DNA of 42,604 nt, taken from an uncultured Roseburia sp. Lineage in GTDB: Bacteria; Bacillota; Clostridia; Lachnospirales; Lachnospiraceae. The notes below the pieces were generated by a model. That model was not told the DNA's origin, made no database searches, and saw nothing but the letters and a program-made list of their open reading frames with translations. The translations under genes and the position numbers were made by a program. Shown in pieces: positions 8,307 through 16,616 of the stretch (the first letter of the stretch is position 1; every line of letters starts with the position of its first letter). The stretch lies in contig CAMXSH010000017.1 of NCBI GenBank assembly GCA_947246475.1, positions 1-42,604 of the forward strand. Direction: 5' to 3'.

Positions 8307-10157
8307 ATGGCAGAGGCGAAGAACAGGAAGAGTGAAAAATATGAATTTTTGCCGGTTTCCAGGAAAGATATGGAGGAAAGAGGATGGGATCAGTGTGATT
8401 TCGTCTATGTCACAGGGGATGCCTATGTGGATCACTCTTCCTTCGGTACGGCGATCATAAGCCGGCATCTGGAAGCCCATGGCTACAGGGTTGGTATTAT
8501 TTCCCAGCCGGACTGGCGGGATGATTCCAGCATTGCTGTTCTAGGGGAACCGCGGCTGGGTTTTTTGGTAAGCAGTGGAAATATGGATTCTATGGTAAAT
8601 CATTACACTGTAAATAAAAAGAGAAGAAAGCAGGACGCCTATACGCCGGGAGGAGTCCCCGGAAAGCGCCCGGATTACGCGGTAGTTGTATATTCCAATC
8701 TGATCCGGCGAACCTATAAAAAGACGCCGGTGATTCTTGGCGGCATTGAAGCAAGTCTGAGAAGGATGGCACATTATGACTATTGGTCGGACAAGCTGAA
8801 ACGCTCTATTCTGCTGGATTCAGGGGCAGACCTGATTTCCTATGGTATGGGGGAGCATAGTATATTAGAGATTGCGGATGCGCTGGACAGCGGTATGGAT
8901 GTGAGGGATATCACTTATGTGGCTGGAACGGTATACCGCAGCAGGGAGGGAGCAGATATTTATGAAGGGCAGTACCTTCCTGCCTTTGAAGAGATCTCGG
9001 AGAATAAGAGGAAATATGCGGAGAGTTTCATGGTTCAGTATGAAAATACCGATCCTTTTACTGCAAGACCATTGGTGGAAAGGTATCCTGGGAAAATACT
9101 GGTAGTACAGAACCCGCCGGCGGCGCCGCTGACGACCCAGGAACTGGATGATGTATATGCCTATCCCTATGCGGGAACGTATCATCCCTCTTATGAGAAA
9201 GCAGGAGGGGTTCCGGCGATCCAGGAGATCCGGTTTAGTCTGACCAGCTGCCGGGGATGTTTTGGCGGCTGCAATTTTTGTGCCCTGACCTTTCATCAGG
9301 GGCGTATTGTCCAGGCGCGAAGCCACGGATCCATTCTGGCAGAGGCGGAGAAGATGACTCAGGAAAAGGGCTTTAAGGGATATATTCACGATGTAGGAGG
9401 ACCTACAGGGAATTTCAGGAAGCCTTCCTGTGAGAAACAGATGGAGAAAGGGGTTTGTGTAAAAAAGCAATGCCTTTTTCCGAAGCCCTGTCCCAATATG
9501 AGGGTGAGCCATAAAGATTATGTGGCTCTCCTGCGAAAACTACGCAGTCTTCCAAAAGTAAAAAAAGTGTTTGTGCGGTCGGGAATCCGTTTTGACTATG
9601 TAATGGCGGATAAAGAGGACACCTTTTTAAAAGAATTGTGCCGTTATCACATCAGCGGTCAGCTCCGGGTGGCGCCAGAGCATGTTTCAGATGTGGTGCT
9701 CCAGGCGATGGGGAAGCCGGAAAACCAGGTCTACGAGACTTTTTTGAAACGATATGCCAGAGTGAACCGTCTCACAGGAAAGCAGCAGTATGCAGTTCCC
9801 TATCTCATGTCCTCCCATCCTGGTTCTACCCTAAAGGAAGCCGTAAAACTGGCAGAATATGTGAGAGATCTTGGCTACACACCAGAGCAGGTGCAGGATT
9901 TCTATCCCACTCCCGCCACTATTTCAACCTGCATGTATTACACAGGACTGGATCCCCGGACCATGAAAAAGATCTATGTACCTAGATCCCGTCATGAAAA
10001 AGAGATGCAGCGGGCGCTGATCCAATACAAACGTCCGGAAAACTATGAACTGGTGAAAGAGGCATTATGCCGGGCGGGGCGGCAGGATTTGATTGGTTTT
10101 GGAGAGAAGTGCCTGATTCCTCCCAGAAAATTGAAAAAAAATAAAAAAAGGCATTGA
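8307..10157 (+). CDS. ygiQ: YgiQ-family radical SAM protein
   Basis: The 616-residue protein has the YgiQ layout. An N-terminal UPF0313 domain (FLPVSRKDMEERGWDQCDFVYVTGDAYVDH, in part) is followed by a radical-SAM core with Cys318-X3-Cys322-X2-Cys325 (CFGGCNFC). The SAM core is typical for binding a [4Fe-4S] cluster and S-adenosylmethionine. Further features are PGSTLKEAV and FYPTPATISTCMYYTGLDP near the C-terminus, and a lysine-rich end. The family is widespread but its reaction is not established to my knowledge. Start ATG 8307 is chosen because GGAGAAAAAG precedes it; the longer frame from 8187 would translate the palindromic element. The stop codon overlaps the -35 box of the next gene's promoter. 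Confidence 0.93.
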   Translation: MAEAKNRKSEKYEFLPVSRKDMEERGWDQCDFVYVTGDAYVDHSSFGTAIISRHLEAHGYRVGIISQPDWRDDSSIAVLGEPRLGFLVSSGNMDSMVNHYTVNKKRRKQDAYTPGGVPGKRPDYAVVVYSNLIRRTYKKTPVILGGIEASLRRMAHYDYWSDKLKRSILLDSGADLISYGMGEHSILEIADALDSGMDVRDITYVAGTVYRSREGADIYEGQYLPAFEEISENKRKYAESFMVQYENTDPFTARPLVERYPGKILVVQNPPAAPLTTQELDDVYAYPYAGTYHPSYEKAGGVPAIQEIRFSLTSCRGCFGGCNFCALTFHQGRIVQARSHGSILAEAEKMTQEKGFKGYIHDVGGPTGNFRKPSCEKQMEKGVCVKKQCLFPKPCPNMRVSHKDYVALLRKLRSLPKVKKVFVRSGIRFDYVMADKEDTFLKELCRYHISGQLRVAPEHVSDVVLQAMGKPENQVYETFLKRYARVNRLTGKQQYAVPYLMSSHPGSTLKEAVKLAEYVRDLGYTPEQVQDFYPTPATISTCMYYTGLDPRTMKKIYVPRSRHEKEMQRALIQYKRPENYELVKEALCRAGRQDLIGFGEKCLIPPRKLKKNKKRH

Positions 10158-10184
10158 CTGTTACCTTACGTCATGGTTTATAAT
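10154..10184 (+). promoter_or_regulatory. MerR-type promoter/operator with 19-bp spacer
   Basis: TTGACT (10154-10159) and TATAAT (10179-10184) are near-consensus but separated by 19 bp instead of 17. Centred in the spacer is the imperfect dyad ACCTTACGTCATGGT (10163-10177), which pairs as ACCnT...AnGGT. Overlong spacers with an ACC...GGT dyad are the hallmark of promoters untwisted by MerR-family activators, and the gene immediately downstream encodes a MerR HTH. This strongly suggests autoregulation. Confidence 0.75.
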
Positions 10185-10228
10185 GAGGAAAAGATGGAAG
10201 AAGTACTCTGTGCAAGGATGGGGATACT

Positions 10229-11428
10229 GTGGCGGAACAATTATTTTCCACGGGTGAGTTTGCCAGGCGGGCAAACGTAACCGTGCGGACGATTCATTAT
10301 TATGAGAAAAAGGGTCTGATCCAGCCTGAAATGATCAGCGAGAAGGGTTATCGGTATTATGGACAGCAGGAATTTGCCAGATTACAGCGGATCCTGACGT
10401 TGAAGCTTCTGGGATTTTCCCTGGAAGAGATTCAGGAATTTTCTTTAAATGAGAATGACAGGGATTTTCTGCAGCGCTCTTTTGCGTTGCAGCTTTCCCT
10501 GGTGCGCAAAAAAATAGAACATCTTAAGGCGGTGGAAGAATCGATCCAGAACGTGTCTGAAATGTTTGCGGAGGAGGATGTGCCGGACTGGGATGAGATC
10601 ACTAAATTGATCCGCATCATTAATATGGATGGCGATTTGGTGGAACAATACAAGAACGGAAAAAATATTGATGCAAGGATCACCCTGCACAGAAGATGCT
10701 CCAGCAATCCTCAGAGCTGGTTTTCGTGGATCTACGAACAAATGAAACTGGCGACTGGAATGAAGGTGCTGGAACTGGGATGTGGCAGCGGCATGCTCTG
10801 GAAAGAAAATGAGAAAAAGATCCCAGATGGATGTCAGATTGTTCTTACGGATATATCTCCTGGGATGCTGGAGGACACGAAAAAGAATTTGTCTGGGGCA
10901 TGTCAGGAGAAATTTTCCTATGAAGTAATGGACTGCTGTGATATTCGGAGTACGGCTTCTGCCTATGATATTGTGGTGGCGAATTTCCTTTTGTTCTATC
11001 TCAGGGATATAAAGAAGGCTGTCACTGGCATCGCCAGAGCTCTGCGCCGGGGGGGAACCTTTATCTGTGCCACCTATGGGGAGAGGCATATGCAGGAAGT
11101 GGAGGAGCTGGTAAAAGAATTTAATCCCAGGATCCGTCTTTCAGCAGTCAGGCTCTATGAAAATTTTGGTCTTGAAAACGGAGAGGCACTGCTGTCCCAA
11201 TATTTTGACCGGGTGGAGAAGAGAGAATATCCCGATGAACTCCGTGTGACAGATATCGATCTGCTGACGGATTACATCATGTCATGCCATGGAAACCAGA
11301 GAGAATACCTGGTTCCGGAATACGATGAATTTAAGGCGTTCCTAAGGGGAAAGCTAAAAAAGAAGGGCTATATCCGCATCACAAAACAGGCAGGGCTGTT
11401 TGTCGCGGGTTTCATAGAAAAGGAATAA
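10229..11428 (+). CDS. MerR-family regulator fused to a SAM-dependent methyltransferase
   Basis: The 399-residue protein has two parts. Residues 1-115 form a MerR winged-helix DNA-binding domain (STGEFARRANVTVRTIHYYE, then KGYRYYGQQEFARLQ) plus a dimerisation helix. Residues of about 150-390 form a class I methyltransferase with motif I VLELGCGSG, the acidic IVLTD motif II, and VVANFLLFYL. The ligand-sensing domain of a normal MerR protein is thus replaced by an enzyme-like domain. The start is GTG 10229 with AAGGATGGGG just upstream. The likely target is its own promoter (10154-10184). Whether the methyltransferase is catalytic or only senses SAM or a substrate is unknown. No partner enzyme or efflux pump is adjacent. 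Confidence 0.88.
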   Translation: MAEQLFSTGEFARRANVTVRTIHYYEKKGLIQPEMISEKGYRYYGQQEFARLQRILTLKLLGFSLEEIQEFSLNENDRDFLQRSFALQLSLVRKKIEHLKAVEESIQNVSEMFAEEDVPDWDEITKLIRIINMDGDLVEQYKNGKNIDARITLHRRCSSNPQSWFSWIYEQMKLATGMKVLELGCGSGMLWKENEKKIPDGCQIVLTDISPGMLEDTKKNLSGACQEKFSYEVMDCCDIRSTASAYDIVVANFLLFYLRDIKKAVTGIARALRRGGTFICATYGERHMQEVEELVKEFNPRIRLSAVRLYENFGLENGEALLSQYFDRVEKREYPDELRVTDIDLLTDYIMSCHGNQREYLVPEYDEFKAFLRGKLKKKGYIRITKQAGLFVAGFIEKE

Positions 11429-11461
11429 TAAGCGTTTGTCGCTTTAGAATGGAGGATTAAG

Positions 11462-12490
11462 ATGAAAATATTAGTAACAGGCGGAGCCGGATTTATAGGT
11501 GGCAATTTTGTGCACCATATGGTAAATAAGTATCCAGAGCATACGGTGATCAATCTCGATCTGCTGACCTATGCCGGCAATCTGGAAACATTGAAACCGG
11601 TAGAAGATAAGCCAAATTATAAATTTGTCCGGGGGGATATCGCGGACCGGAGCTTTATCATGGATCTGTTTGAAAAGGAGAGACCGGACATCATCGTAAA
11701 TTTTGCGGCGGAAAGCCATGTAGACCGCTCCATCACCGATCCAGGCATTTTTGTGCAGACGAATGTCATGGGAACCCAGGTGCTTTTAGACGCATCCAAT
11801 GAGTTCGGGGTAAAGCGTTATCATCAGGTTTCCACAGATGAGGTTTACGGGGATCTGCCGCTCGACCGCCCGGATCTGTTTTTCCGCGAGGATACGCCGC
11901 TGCATACCTCCAGCCCCTATTCTTCCAGTAAGGCCAGTGCAGATCTTTTTGTTCTTGCTTATTACCGTACTTATGGGCTGCCGGTGACCATCTCCCGATG
12001 CTCCAACAACTATGGACCCTACCATTTTCCGGAAAAACTCATTCCCCTTATTATATCCCGGGCTCTGGCGGATGAAAAACTTCCTGTCTATGGAAAAGGT
12101 GAAAATGTGAGGGACTGGCTGCATGTATCGGACCACTGTGAAGCCATTGATCTCATTATTCATAAGGGCAGAGCCGGCGAGGTGTACAATGTGGGAGGCC
12201 ACAATGAAAAGACCAATCTCGAAGTGGTAAAAACGATATTGAAAGCGCTGGAAAAGCCGGAGAGCCTGATTGAATTCGTGACAGACCGGCCAGGGCACGA
12301 CCTGCGCTATGCCATCGATCCAACAAAGCTGGAGACTGAATTGGGCTGGAAGCCAAAGTACACTTTTGAGACAGGGATCAGGCAGACCATCCAGTGGTAT
12401 CTGGATAACAGGGAGTGGTGGGAGAACATTATCAGCGGCGAGTATGCCAGTTATTTTGATAAAATGTATGGAAAGGATCTGACAAAATGA
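11462..12490 (+). CDS. rfbB: dTDP-glucose 4,6-dehydratase
   Basis: Converts dTDP-D-glucose to dTDP-4-keto-6-deoxy-D-glucose, the second step of dTDP-L-rhamnose synthesis for cell-surface polysaccharide. The 342-residue extended SDR protein has the NAD-binding GGAGFIGGNF at the N-terminus, the dehydratase signature TDEVYGDL with Asp126/Glu127, and the catalytic Tyr153-X3-Lys157 in YSSSK. It begins 33 nt after the MerR-methyltransferase gene with GGAGG before its ATG. It overlaps rfbD by 4 nt (ATGA). rfbA and rfbC are not in the window, so they must lie elsewhere. Confidence 0.95.
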   Translation: MKILVTGGAGFIGGNFVHHMVNKYPEHTVINLDLLTYAGNLETLKPVEDKPNYKFVRGDIADRSFIMDLFEKERPDIIVNFAAESHVDRSITDPGIFVQTNVMGTQVLLDASNEFGVKRYHQVSTDEVYGDLPLDRPDLFFREDTPLHTSSPYSSSKASADLFVLAYYRTYGLPVTISRCSNNYGPYHFPEKLIPLIISRALADEKLPVYGKGENVRDWLHVSDHCEAIDLIIHKGRAGEVYNVGGHNEKTNLEVVKTILKALEKPESLIEFVTDRPGHDLRYAIDPTKLETELGWKPKYTFETGIRQTIQWYLDNREWWENIISGEYASYFDKMYGKDLTK

Positions 12491-13332
12491 AGGTATTAGT
12501 AACGGGGATCAATGGACAGCTGGGGCATGATGTAATGGGTGAGCTGAAAAAACGGGGACATGAGGCAGTGGGAGTGGATATTGAAGAAATGGATATCACG
12601 GATGCCGAATGCGTCAAAAGAGTCATGACACAGACAGCGCCGGAAGCGGTCATTCACTGCAGCGCCTATACAGCAGTAGACCGGGCTGAGGAAGAGGTAG
12701 AGCTGTGCCGGCGGGTGAACGCTGAGGGGACGAGAAATGTAGCGGAGGTATGTGCCGGGCTGGATTGTAAGCTTTTATATCTTAGTACAGATTATATCTT
12801 TTCCGGGGAGGGGGAGAGACCTTGGGAGCCAGGGGATGAGCCAGATCCCCTCAACGTCTACGGATTAACGAAATTCGAGGGAGAGCAGGAAATAAAATCA
12901 AGAATGGATAAATATTTTATCGTGCGGATCTCCTGGGTGTTTGGTGTCAATGGCAATAATTTTATCAAGACAATGCTTCGGCTCGGCAGGGAAAATGGCG
13001 CTGTCCGGGTGGTGGACGACCAGATCGGTTCTCCCACCTATACCTATGATCTGGCAGTGCTTTTAGTAGATATGATCGAAACGGAGAAATACGGAGAATA
13101 TCATGCGTCCAATGAGGGAATCTGCAGCTGGTATGAATTTGCCAAAGAGATCTTTGCGGCAGCAGGGATGAATGAAGTAGAAGTGACGCCAGTGACAAGC
13201 GAAGAATTTCCTGCGAAGGCGAAACGTCCGAAAAACAGCCGTATGAGTAAAGAAGAGCTTGTTAAAAATGGATTTAACAAGCTCCCTTCCTGGCAGGATG
13301 CGGTAAAACGGTATGTGCCACTGGTACAATAA
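12487..13332 (+). CDS. rfbD: dTDP-4-dehydrorhamnose reductase
   Basis: Final step of dTDP-L-rhamnose synthesis, reducing dTDP-4-keto-L-rhamnose with NAD(P)H. The 281-residue SDR protein has the characteristic N-terminus VLVTGINGQLGHDV, STDYIFSGEG, the YGLTKFEGEQ (YxxxK) active-site helix, and the C-terminal RPKNSRMSKEEL region typical of RfbD/RmlD. The start overlaps the rfbB stop (ATGA), so translation is coupled. The pair is followed by a hairpin and a convergent penicillin-binding protein gene. Confidence 0.95.
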   Translation: MKVLVTGINGQLGHDVMGELKKRGHEAVGVDIEEMDITDAECVKRVMTQTAPEAVIHCSAYTAVDRAEEEVELCRRVNAEGTRNVAEVCAGLDCKLLYLSTDYIFSGEGERPWEPGDEPDPLNVYGLTKFEGEQEIKSRMDKYFIVRISWVFGVNGNNFIKTMLRLGRENGAVRVVDDQIGSPTYTYDLAVLLVDMIETEKYGEYHASNEGICSWYEFAKEIFAAAGMNEVEVTPVTSEEFPAKAKRPKNSRMSKEELVKNGFNKLPSWQDAVKRYVPLVQ

Positions 13333-13337
13333 ATACC

Positions 13338-13370
13338 AGCCTGGCAGCGCTGGCTTGAATCCGCCAAGCT
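13338..13370 (+). terminator. Hairpin between convergent rfbD and PBP genes
   Basis: AGCCTGGC (13338-13345) pairs with GCCAAGCT (13363-13370), 7 of 8 bases, enclosing further GC-rich pairings. It sits in the 53-bp gap between convergent genes and may stop transcription from both sides. No clear T-run is seen. The sequence GCTTGAATCCGCCAAGCT resembles the right half of the hairpin at 8139-8168. Confidence 0.4.
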
Positions 13371-13385
13371 GAATAACTTATTGTA

Positions 13386-15791
13386 TCAGTGACCAGTGCA
13401 GGTCTCTGACGGTATGCTGCCTTTGGCAAAATATTCTTTTATCCTGGTGGAAGTGTGGGTTCCGTCTGTCACCAGCTTTCCGCACTGGAGGCACACATAG
13501 GCGGAAACCACCGAATCCGGTTTCTCAAAGTCTGTTTTTTCATAACGTTTATTTATTTTTTCCATGATTGCTTTCCAGATCGTCTTATGATATGTGGTGT
13601 TATTTTGTTTCTCACTGGCGTCAAAGCCGCCCCAGACGCCGGCGGTCAGGTAAGGTGTGTACCCCACAAACCAGAGATCCTTGTTGTCGGTGGTGGTACC
13701 AGTCTTTCCTGCCAGCGGCATATCAATTTCTGAAAATCTCAGTGCCGTTCCAGTGCCGGCGTTGATAACATCTTTCATGGCATCCGTCAGGAGCCACGCG
13801 GTGGAATCTTTCATGACCTGTTTGCTGGTAGGTGTTGTAATGATGGTAGTTGTCTTTTCTTCGGAAGTCGTTTTTTCTTTTTTAGGCAGATTGGACAACA
13901 GGACGTTTCCGTTATGGTCGATAACTTTCGTATAGAAAGTTGGTTTGTTGTAAACACCATTGTTGGCGATACTGGCAAAGGCAGAAGTTAATTCCAGATT
14001 AGACACTCCTTTGGTCAGGCCACCCAGCGCCATGGGAAGTGAAATGTCAGTAAAAATTTTCCCGGAAGGGTCGGTATAGCTGTCCACAAGAGAAGTAAAT
14101 CCTAAATTTAATAAATAATCATAGCCGATCTTTGGTGTGACCTGCTCCAGTGTCTTAACCGCAATTACATTCATAGAATTTGCGATTGCCTTACGGATCG
14201 TACTGGGACCGCGGTATCCAGGATACCAGTTTTTTACAAGCCGTTTGGTGCCTGGATAGTAGTAAGGCTCGTCTATCTGGACAGTAGCAAGGTTCATTCC
14301 GGAAGTGTCCAGTGCCGGCAGGTAGGTAGAAAGAACTTTAAAGGTGGAACCGGGCTGGCGCAGGGATAAAGTGGCGCGGTTTAGTGTACGGCTGGCGGTC
14401 TTTTTCCCCCTGCCCCCGGTGATGGCTTTGACCTGTCCGGTGTGCTGGTCCATGACCACAAAAGAAGCCTGTGGCTGTATCACATATTCGATCTTTTCTC
14501 CCTCTACATTTTTTCCTTTGCTCATTGCCTTTTTATAGGTTTCGATATACTTTTTACCGCCCTTTTTGTCTTTATAATATAGGCTGATGTCCTTCTTTTT
14601 CTCTTTGGCAAACCAGTTTTTCATCGTACCGGCATTATAATTGCGGGCCTTACCCTTGGAGTCCGTCACTGTGAGCTGATAATTCAGCTGATAGGTGGAA
14701 TCCTCTGGATAATAGGCATTGTTGTTGATCGATTTGTCACAGATCTTCTGCATGGAAGAATCCTGAGTGGAATAGATCGTCAGCCCACCCCGGTAGAGGG
14801 CATTGTAGGCCTGGGTTTCGGTATATCCCAGCTCTTCTTTCATGTCGGCGATCACCTGGTCGATCAGGGAATCAGTAAAATAAGATGTGGGACCAGAGAG
14901 AGCAATGGTCTCCTTATTCACGGATTTGATCCGGGCATATACCTTATCGGCCATGGCTTTATCGTATTCTGCGGAAGTTATTCGTCCCTGTTCCTTCATA
15001 TAGGAAAGAACTGTAGCACGCTTCTTCGCATTTTTTTTAGGATGGGTGATAGGATTGTAACCGGAAGGATTCTGGGTGATGCCAGCCAGAACCGCGGATT
15101 CAGAGATGGTCAATTCTGAAACATCTTTATTAAAATACCGTTTTGAAGCCGCCTGCACCCCAAGGGTGTTCTGGCCAAGGTTGATCGTGTTCAGGTAATA
15201 CTCCAGAATCTGGTTTTTTGTCAGTTTATTCTCCAGCTGTATGGCCAGATACTGCTCCTGAATTTTTCGCTCGATCTTCTGCACCAGTGTGTGCTCTTCT
15301 CCGCCTCCAAAAACCTGGTTTTTCAAGAGCTGCTGGGTGAGAGTGCTGGCGCCCTGGCGGAATTCACCGCCATTTGTCAGAGCGCTGTAGATGGCACGAA
15401 AGATACCTCTTAAATCAATGCCGTCGTGGGTCCAGAAGCGCTCGTCCTCGATGGCCACAAAAGCATTCTGCAGATGAACAGGAATCTGGTCCAGGGTGGC
15501 ATATTCCCGGTTTGCTTCTCTGCCCACCAGAGTCTGGACAACTTTGCCTTTGGAATTCAGGATCGTGGTAGCATATCCCTCCGGCACTACATTGATGGAT
15601 TCGATACTGGGAGCTGTCTCCATCAGCCCATTGATGATTCCGGCAAGCCCGCTGATCCCTGTAACGGTGCAGATTACTAAGAAGATCAGAACCAGTCTGG
15701 CAGCCAGTACTTTTAGCTTGTGTATGCGGTGAGTGGCGGGCGATTTGAGAGATTTTGCTTTCGCCAGCACGCTTTTTCTGCTAAAATTCAT
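13386..15791 (-). CDS. Class A penicillin-binding protein (bifunctional transglycosylase/transpeptidase)
   Basis: Polymerises lipid II and cross-links peptidoglycan at the outer face of the membrane. The 801-residue protein has a basic cytoplasmic N-terminus and one transmembrane anchor (about residues 31-54). The GT51 domain has EDERFW (catalytic Glu115) and GASTLTQQLLKN. The transpeptidase has STFK (Ser482-Lys485), SMN (539-541) and KTGTT (696-700). A short C-terminal tail carries CLQCGKLV and a terminal Cys, possibly a small metal or disulfide element. It is divergent from yigZ with its own promoter. The combination matches PBP1A/PBP4-like Firmicute enzymes; a more specific name is not justified. 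Confidence 0.95.
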   Translation of the reverse strand: MNFSRKSVLAKAKSLKSPATHRIHKLKVLAARLVLIFLVICTVTGISGLAGIINGLMETAPSIESINVVPEGYATTILNSKGKVVQTLVGREANREYATLDQIPVHLQNAFVAIEDERFWTHDGIDLRGIFRAIYSALTNGGEFRQGASTLTQQLLKNQVFGGGEEHTLVQKIERKIQEQYLAIQLENKLTKNQILEYYLNTINLGQNTLGVQAASKRYFNKDVSELTISESAVLAGITQNPSGYNPITHPKKNAKKRATVLSYMKEQGRITSAEYDKAMADKVYARIKSVNKETIALSGPTSYFTDSLIDQVIADMKEELGYTETQAYNALYRGGLTIYSTQDSSMQKICDKSINNNAYYPEDSTYQLNYQLTVTDSKGKARNYNAGTMKNWFAKEKKKDISLYYKDKKGGKKYIETYKKAMSKGKNVEGEKIEYVIQPQASFVVMDQHTGQVKAITGGRGKKTASRTLNRATLSLRQPGSTFKVLSTYLPALDTSGMNLATVQIDEPYYYPGTKRLVKNWYPGYRGPSTIRKAIANSMNVIAVKTLEQVTPKIGYDYLLNLGFTSLVDSYTDPSGKIFTDISLPMALGGLTKGVSNLELTSAFASIANNGVYNKPTFYTKVIDHNGNVLLSNLPKKEKTTSEEKTTTIITTPTSKQVMKDSTAWLLTDAMKDVINAGTGTALRFSEIDMPLAGKTGTTTDNKDLWFVGYTPYLTAGVWGGFDASEKQNNTTYHKTIWKAIMEKINKRYEKTDFEKPDSVVSAYVCLQCGKLVTDGTHTSTRIKEYFAKGSIPSETCTGH

Positions 15792-15861
15792 AAGATGATC
15801 AAACCTTTCTATAGCGATCCAGCCATAGTATCAGACTGGAATTATTGCATGTTCTATGGAT

Positions 15862-15890
15862 AGTATACCAAAAACTCTTGCAAAGGAAAA
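15862..15890 (-). promoter_or_regulatory. Probable promoter of the penicillin-binding protein gene
   Basis: On the minus strand TATACT (15867-15862) lies 17 bp from TTTTCC (15890-15885). The -10 is good and the -35 weak (3/6). It is about 70 bp upstream of the PBP start codon, in the divergent gap with yigZ. Confidence 0.4.
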
Positions 15891-15983
15891 GAAAAATTAG
15901 TAAACTAGTGATATGTTGCTGGGGTTAAGAGATATTCTGCCCCTGGCATTATGATCTTTTGATGGGGAAAGGACAGGTGCGAC

Positions 15984-16616
15984 ATGGAAGGATCCCTGAA
16001 AATTGTGACCGAAGGGGGCACTGGCGAGGTGGTAGAGAAAAAATCCCGTTTTATCGCCAGTGTTTTTCCCATACAGACAGAGGAGGAGGCGCTGGCCTAT
16101 CTTTCTCAGGTGCGGAAAAAATATTACGATGCGAGACATAATTGCTTTGCCTATGTGGTGGGGGAAAAGAATGAGACGGAACGATGCAGTGATGATGGGG
16201 AACCCTCGGGAACTGCTGGGAGGCCTATGATGGACGTTCTGACAGGACAGGGGCTGCACAATGTCCTTGTGGTGGTGACCCGTTATTTCGGGGGAACCCT
16301 GCTGGGCACTGGCGGACTGGTAAGGGCGTATTCGGCGGCGGCGAAAGCAGGACTGGAAAACTGTGTGATCCAGGAAAAGATCCGTGGCTGCCTTGTGCAT
16401 TTTGTGACAGATTATAACGGACTGGGAAAGATCCAGCATATCGCGGCGGGACTTGAGATTCCAGAAAAAGATGCAGTATATGGGGAAAAGGTGGAGATTA
16501 CCTATCTGGTTCCCGCCCAGAAGGCAGATCAGCTGGAGCGGGAAGTGACGGAAAAGACCGGAGGAAGAACGGGGATAGACAGGGAGGAAGAGACGTGGAT
16601 CTACTGGAATACATGA
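15984..16616 (+). CDS. yigZ: YigZ/IMPACT family protein (UPF0029)
   Basis: The 210-residue protein contains the IMPACT/YigZ N-terminal domain with KSRFIA, ARHNCFAYVVG, the signature SDDGEPSGTAGRPM and VVVTRYFGGTLLGTGGLVRAY. A C-terminal ferredoxin-like (DUF1949) domain follows. The bacterial family is linked to translation/ribosome regulation by homology to eukaryotic IMPACT, but its biochemical role is unsettled. The gene overlaps rarA by 22 nt, so the two are co-translated. A GGACAGGTGCGAC stretch precedes the ATG. Confidence 0.9.
   Translation: MEGSLKIVTEGGTGEVVEKKSRFIASVFPIQTEEEALAYLSQVRKKYYDARHNCFAYVVGEKNETERCSDDGEPSGTAGRPMMDVLTGQGLHNVLVVVTRYFGGTLLGTGGLVRAYSAAAKAGLENCVIQEKIRGCLVHFVTDYNGLGKIQHIAAGLEIPEKDAVYGEKVEITYLVPAQKADQLEREVTEKTGGRTGIDREEETWIYWNT

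Noticed and set aside
8865-9512. 215-codon minus-strand open frame inside ygiQ
   Set aside because: It is a shadow of the radical-SAM gene; its translation has no recognisable domain.
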